This document shows, piece by piece, positions 63,341 through 64,000 of a stretch of DNA of 64,000 bases. The notes under the pieces are model-generated. The model saw only the letters and a list, made by a program, of their open reading frames with translations. It was not told the DNA's origin and did no database searches. A program made the position numbers and the translations under genes. Origin of the DNA: Lytechinus pictus (lineage: Eukaryota > Echinodermata > Echinoidea > Temnopleuroida > Toxopneustidae); NCBI RefSeq assembly GCF_037042905.1, contig NC_087253.1, positions 11,947,001 through 12,011,000 on the forward strand. The letters run 5' to 3'. Within the stretch, counting starts at the first letter, position 1; every line of letters begins with the position of its first letter.

Positions 63341-63868
63341 AAGAAGATACACAGTTGTGGTAATGATCTCAAAATGAGTTCAAACAAAATCCAATAAAAT
63401 GACCACCCAAGTGTTTGTACATATAAATAAAAAAAAATATGTGCCAAATGGCTCTGGAGAAAAAAGTGTAATTGATGAGAAATTAGCAAAATAAGCACAG
63501 AATTTAATATAATGTCAGGTATTTCTTCCAAACAATATCAATACACTGTCCCACATATGCTTTTATGTGTTAGCGATCATCAGAATTATCGGTTTTTCAG
63601 CTAAGATTTCGTTATTTCACAAAGATAAGTTTATATCAACGTACCAGAACTAGATATGATATTTTGGCATTTAACCTTGATTTTAAAGACTTTCTCATAA
63701 ATAATGTTTTGCTGCAACTACTTTCTTTTACCTTTAACGAATGACTGAAACATGTTCTAAGGTGCAATGTCAGCTACATAGGGGTACATCATTTAGCGCA
63801 AGAAAGAATCACCAGTCTTGAATAAAGTTATTCATAACTTATCAACAGGTTCATGATACAGCCTCCAG
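63341..63868. other. Non-coding DNA ending in a partial MITE
   Basis: A decayed GTTTCATAAAGCTGTTCGTAA-family copy occupies about 63750-63868 (GCGCAAGAAAGAATCACCAG, ATAAAGTTATTCATAACTTA). The rest is AT-rich. Confidence 0.4.
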
Positions 63869-63998
63869 GGATCTGTTTCATAAACCTTCTTACACTAACA
63901 AATTTACAATAACAGTTAAAAGCTACTGAAATCCTCTAATCTGATTGGCTGATAGTGAATGTGTTATTATAACAAGTCTTTATGAAACGGGACCCAGG
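63869..63998. mobile_element. MITE with GTTTCATAA/TTATGAAAC ends
   Basis: Ends GGGATCTGTTTCATAAACCT and GTCTTTATGAAACGGGACCC, about 130 bp, with AGTGAATGTGTTATTATAAC matching the inverse of the left arm. It reaches the window edge. Confidence 0.65.
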
Positions 63999-64000
63999 AT

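Overview
The window is animal genomic DNA, most likely from an echinoderm and probably a sea urchin. Genes are widely spaced and intron-rich with GT-AG junctions. The intergenic DNA is AT-rich and packed with short non-autonomous inverted-repeat transposons (MITEs), tRNA-derived SINEs and tandem repeats. No bacterial operon, rRNA gene, CRISPR array or functional tRNA gene was seen. The echinoid assignment rests on repeat style and the gene set, not on a database match.

Three protein-coding genes can be supported well. (1) An intronless rhodopsin-class GPCR lies at 4850-5830 (+). (2) A complete five-exon UDP-glucuronosyltransferase (UGT) of 533 residues lies at 20025-28613 (-). Its long first intron holds a second, dead copy of the UGT first exon (about 24556-26520) broken by stops, a frameshift and three MITE insertions. 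This is a UGT1-like layout, with variable first exons upstream of shared exons 2-5. (3) A complete six-exon NEDD8-conjugating enzyme UBE2M/UBC12 of 181 residues lies at 46844-54952 (+). Two weaker coding-exon candidates with no recognised family lie on the minus strand at 38.9-39.5 kb.

Layout: 1-4.8 kb is repeats, including a tandem dimer of a terminal-inverted-repeat element and a nested tandem repeat. 4.85-5.83 kb is the GPCR. 6.6-20 kb is a field of MITEs (including a triple-nested insertion), a LINE tail, a SINE-like head with a 26-bp minisatellite, and CA and CT tracts. 20-28.6 kb is the UGT locus. 29-34.3 kb holds hAT-type MITEs with 8-bp target duplications and two LINE remnants. 34.35-35.35 kb is an unusual fold-back array built from ACAGGA/TCCTGT words, with a sibling array at 44.9-46.03 kb. 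35.6-44.2 kb is more MITEs. 46.5-55 kb is UBE2M with repeat-laden introns. 55.7-64 kb is downstream DNA with a 130-bp tandem repeat, a SINE nested in a MITE, a 2-kb array of nested GAT-rich satellites and more MITEs.

No transposase was found, so the dozens of inverted-repeat elements must have been mobilised from elsewhere. In several cases a repeat insertion can be dated relative to a host sequence because a paralogous empty site is present in the same window.
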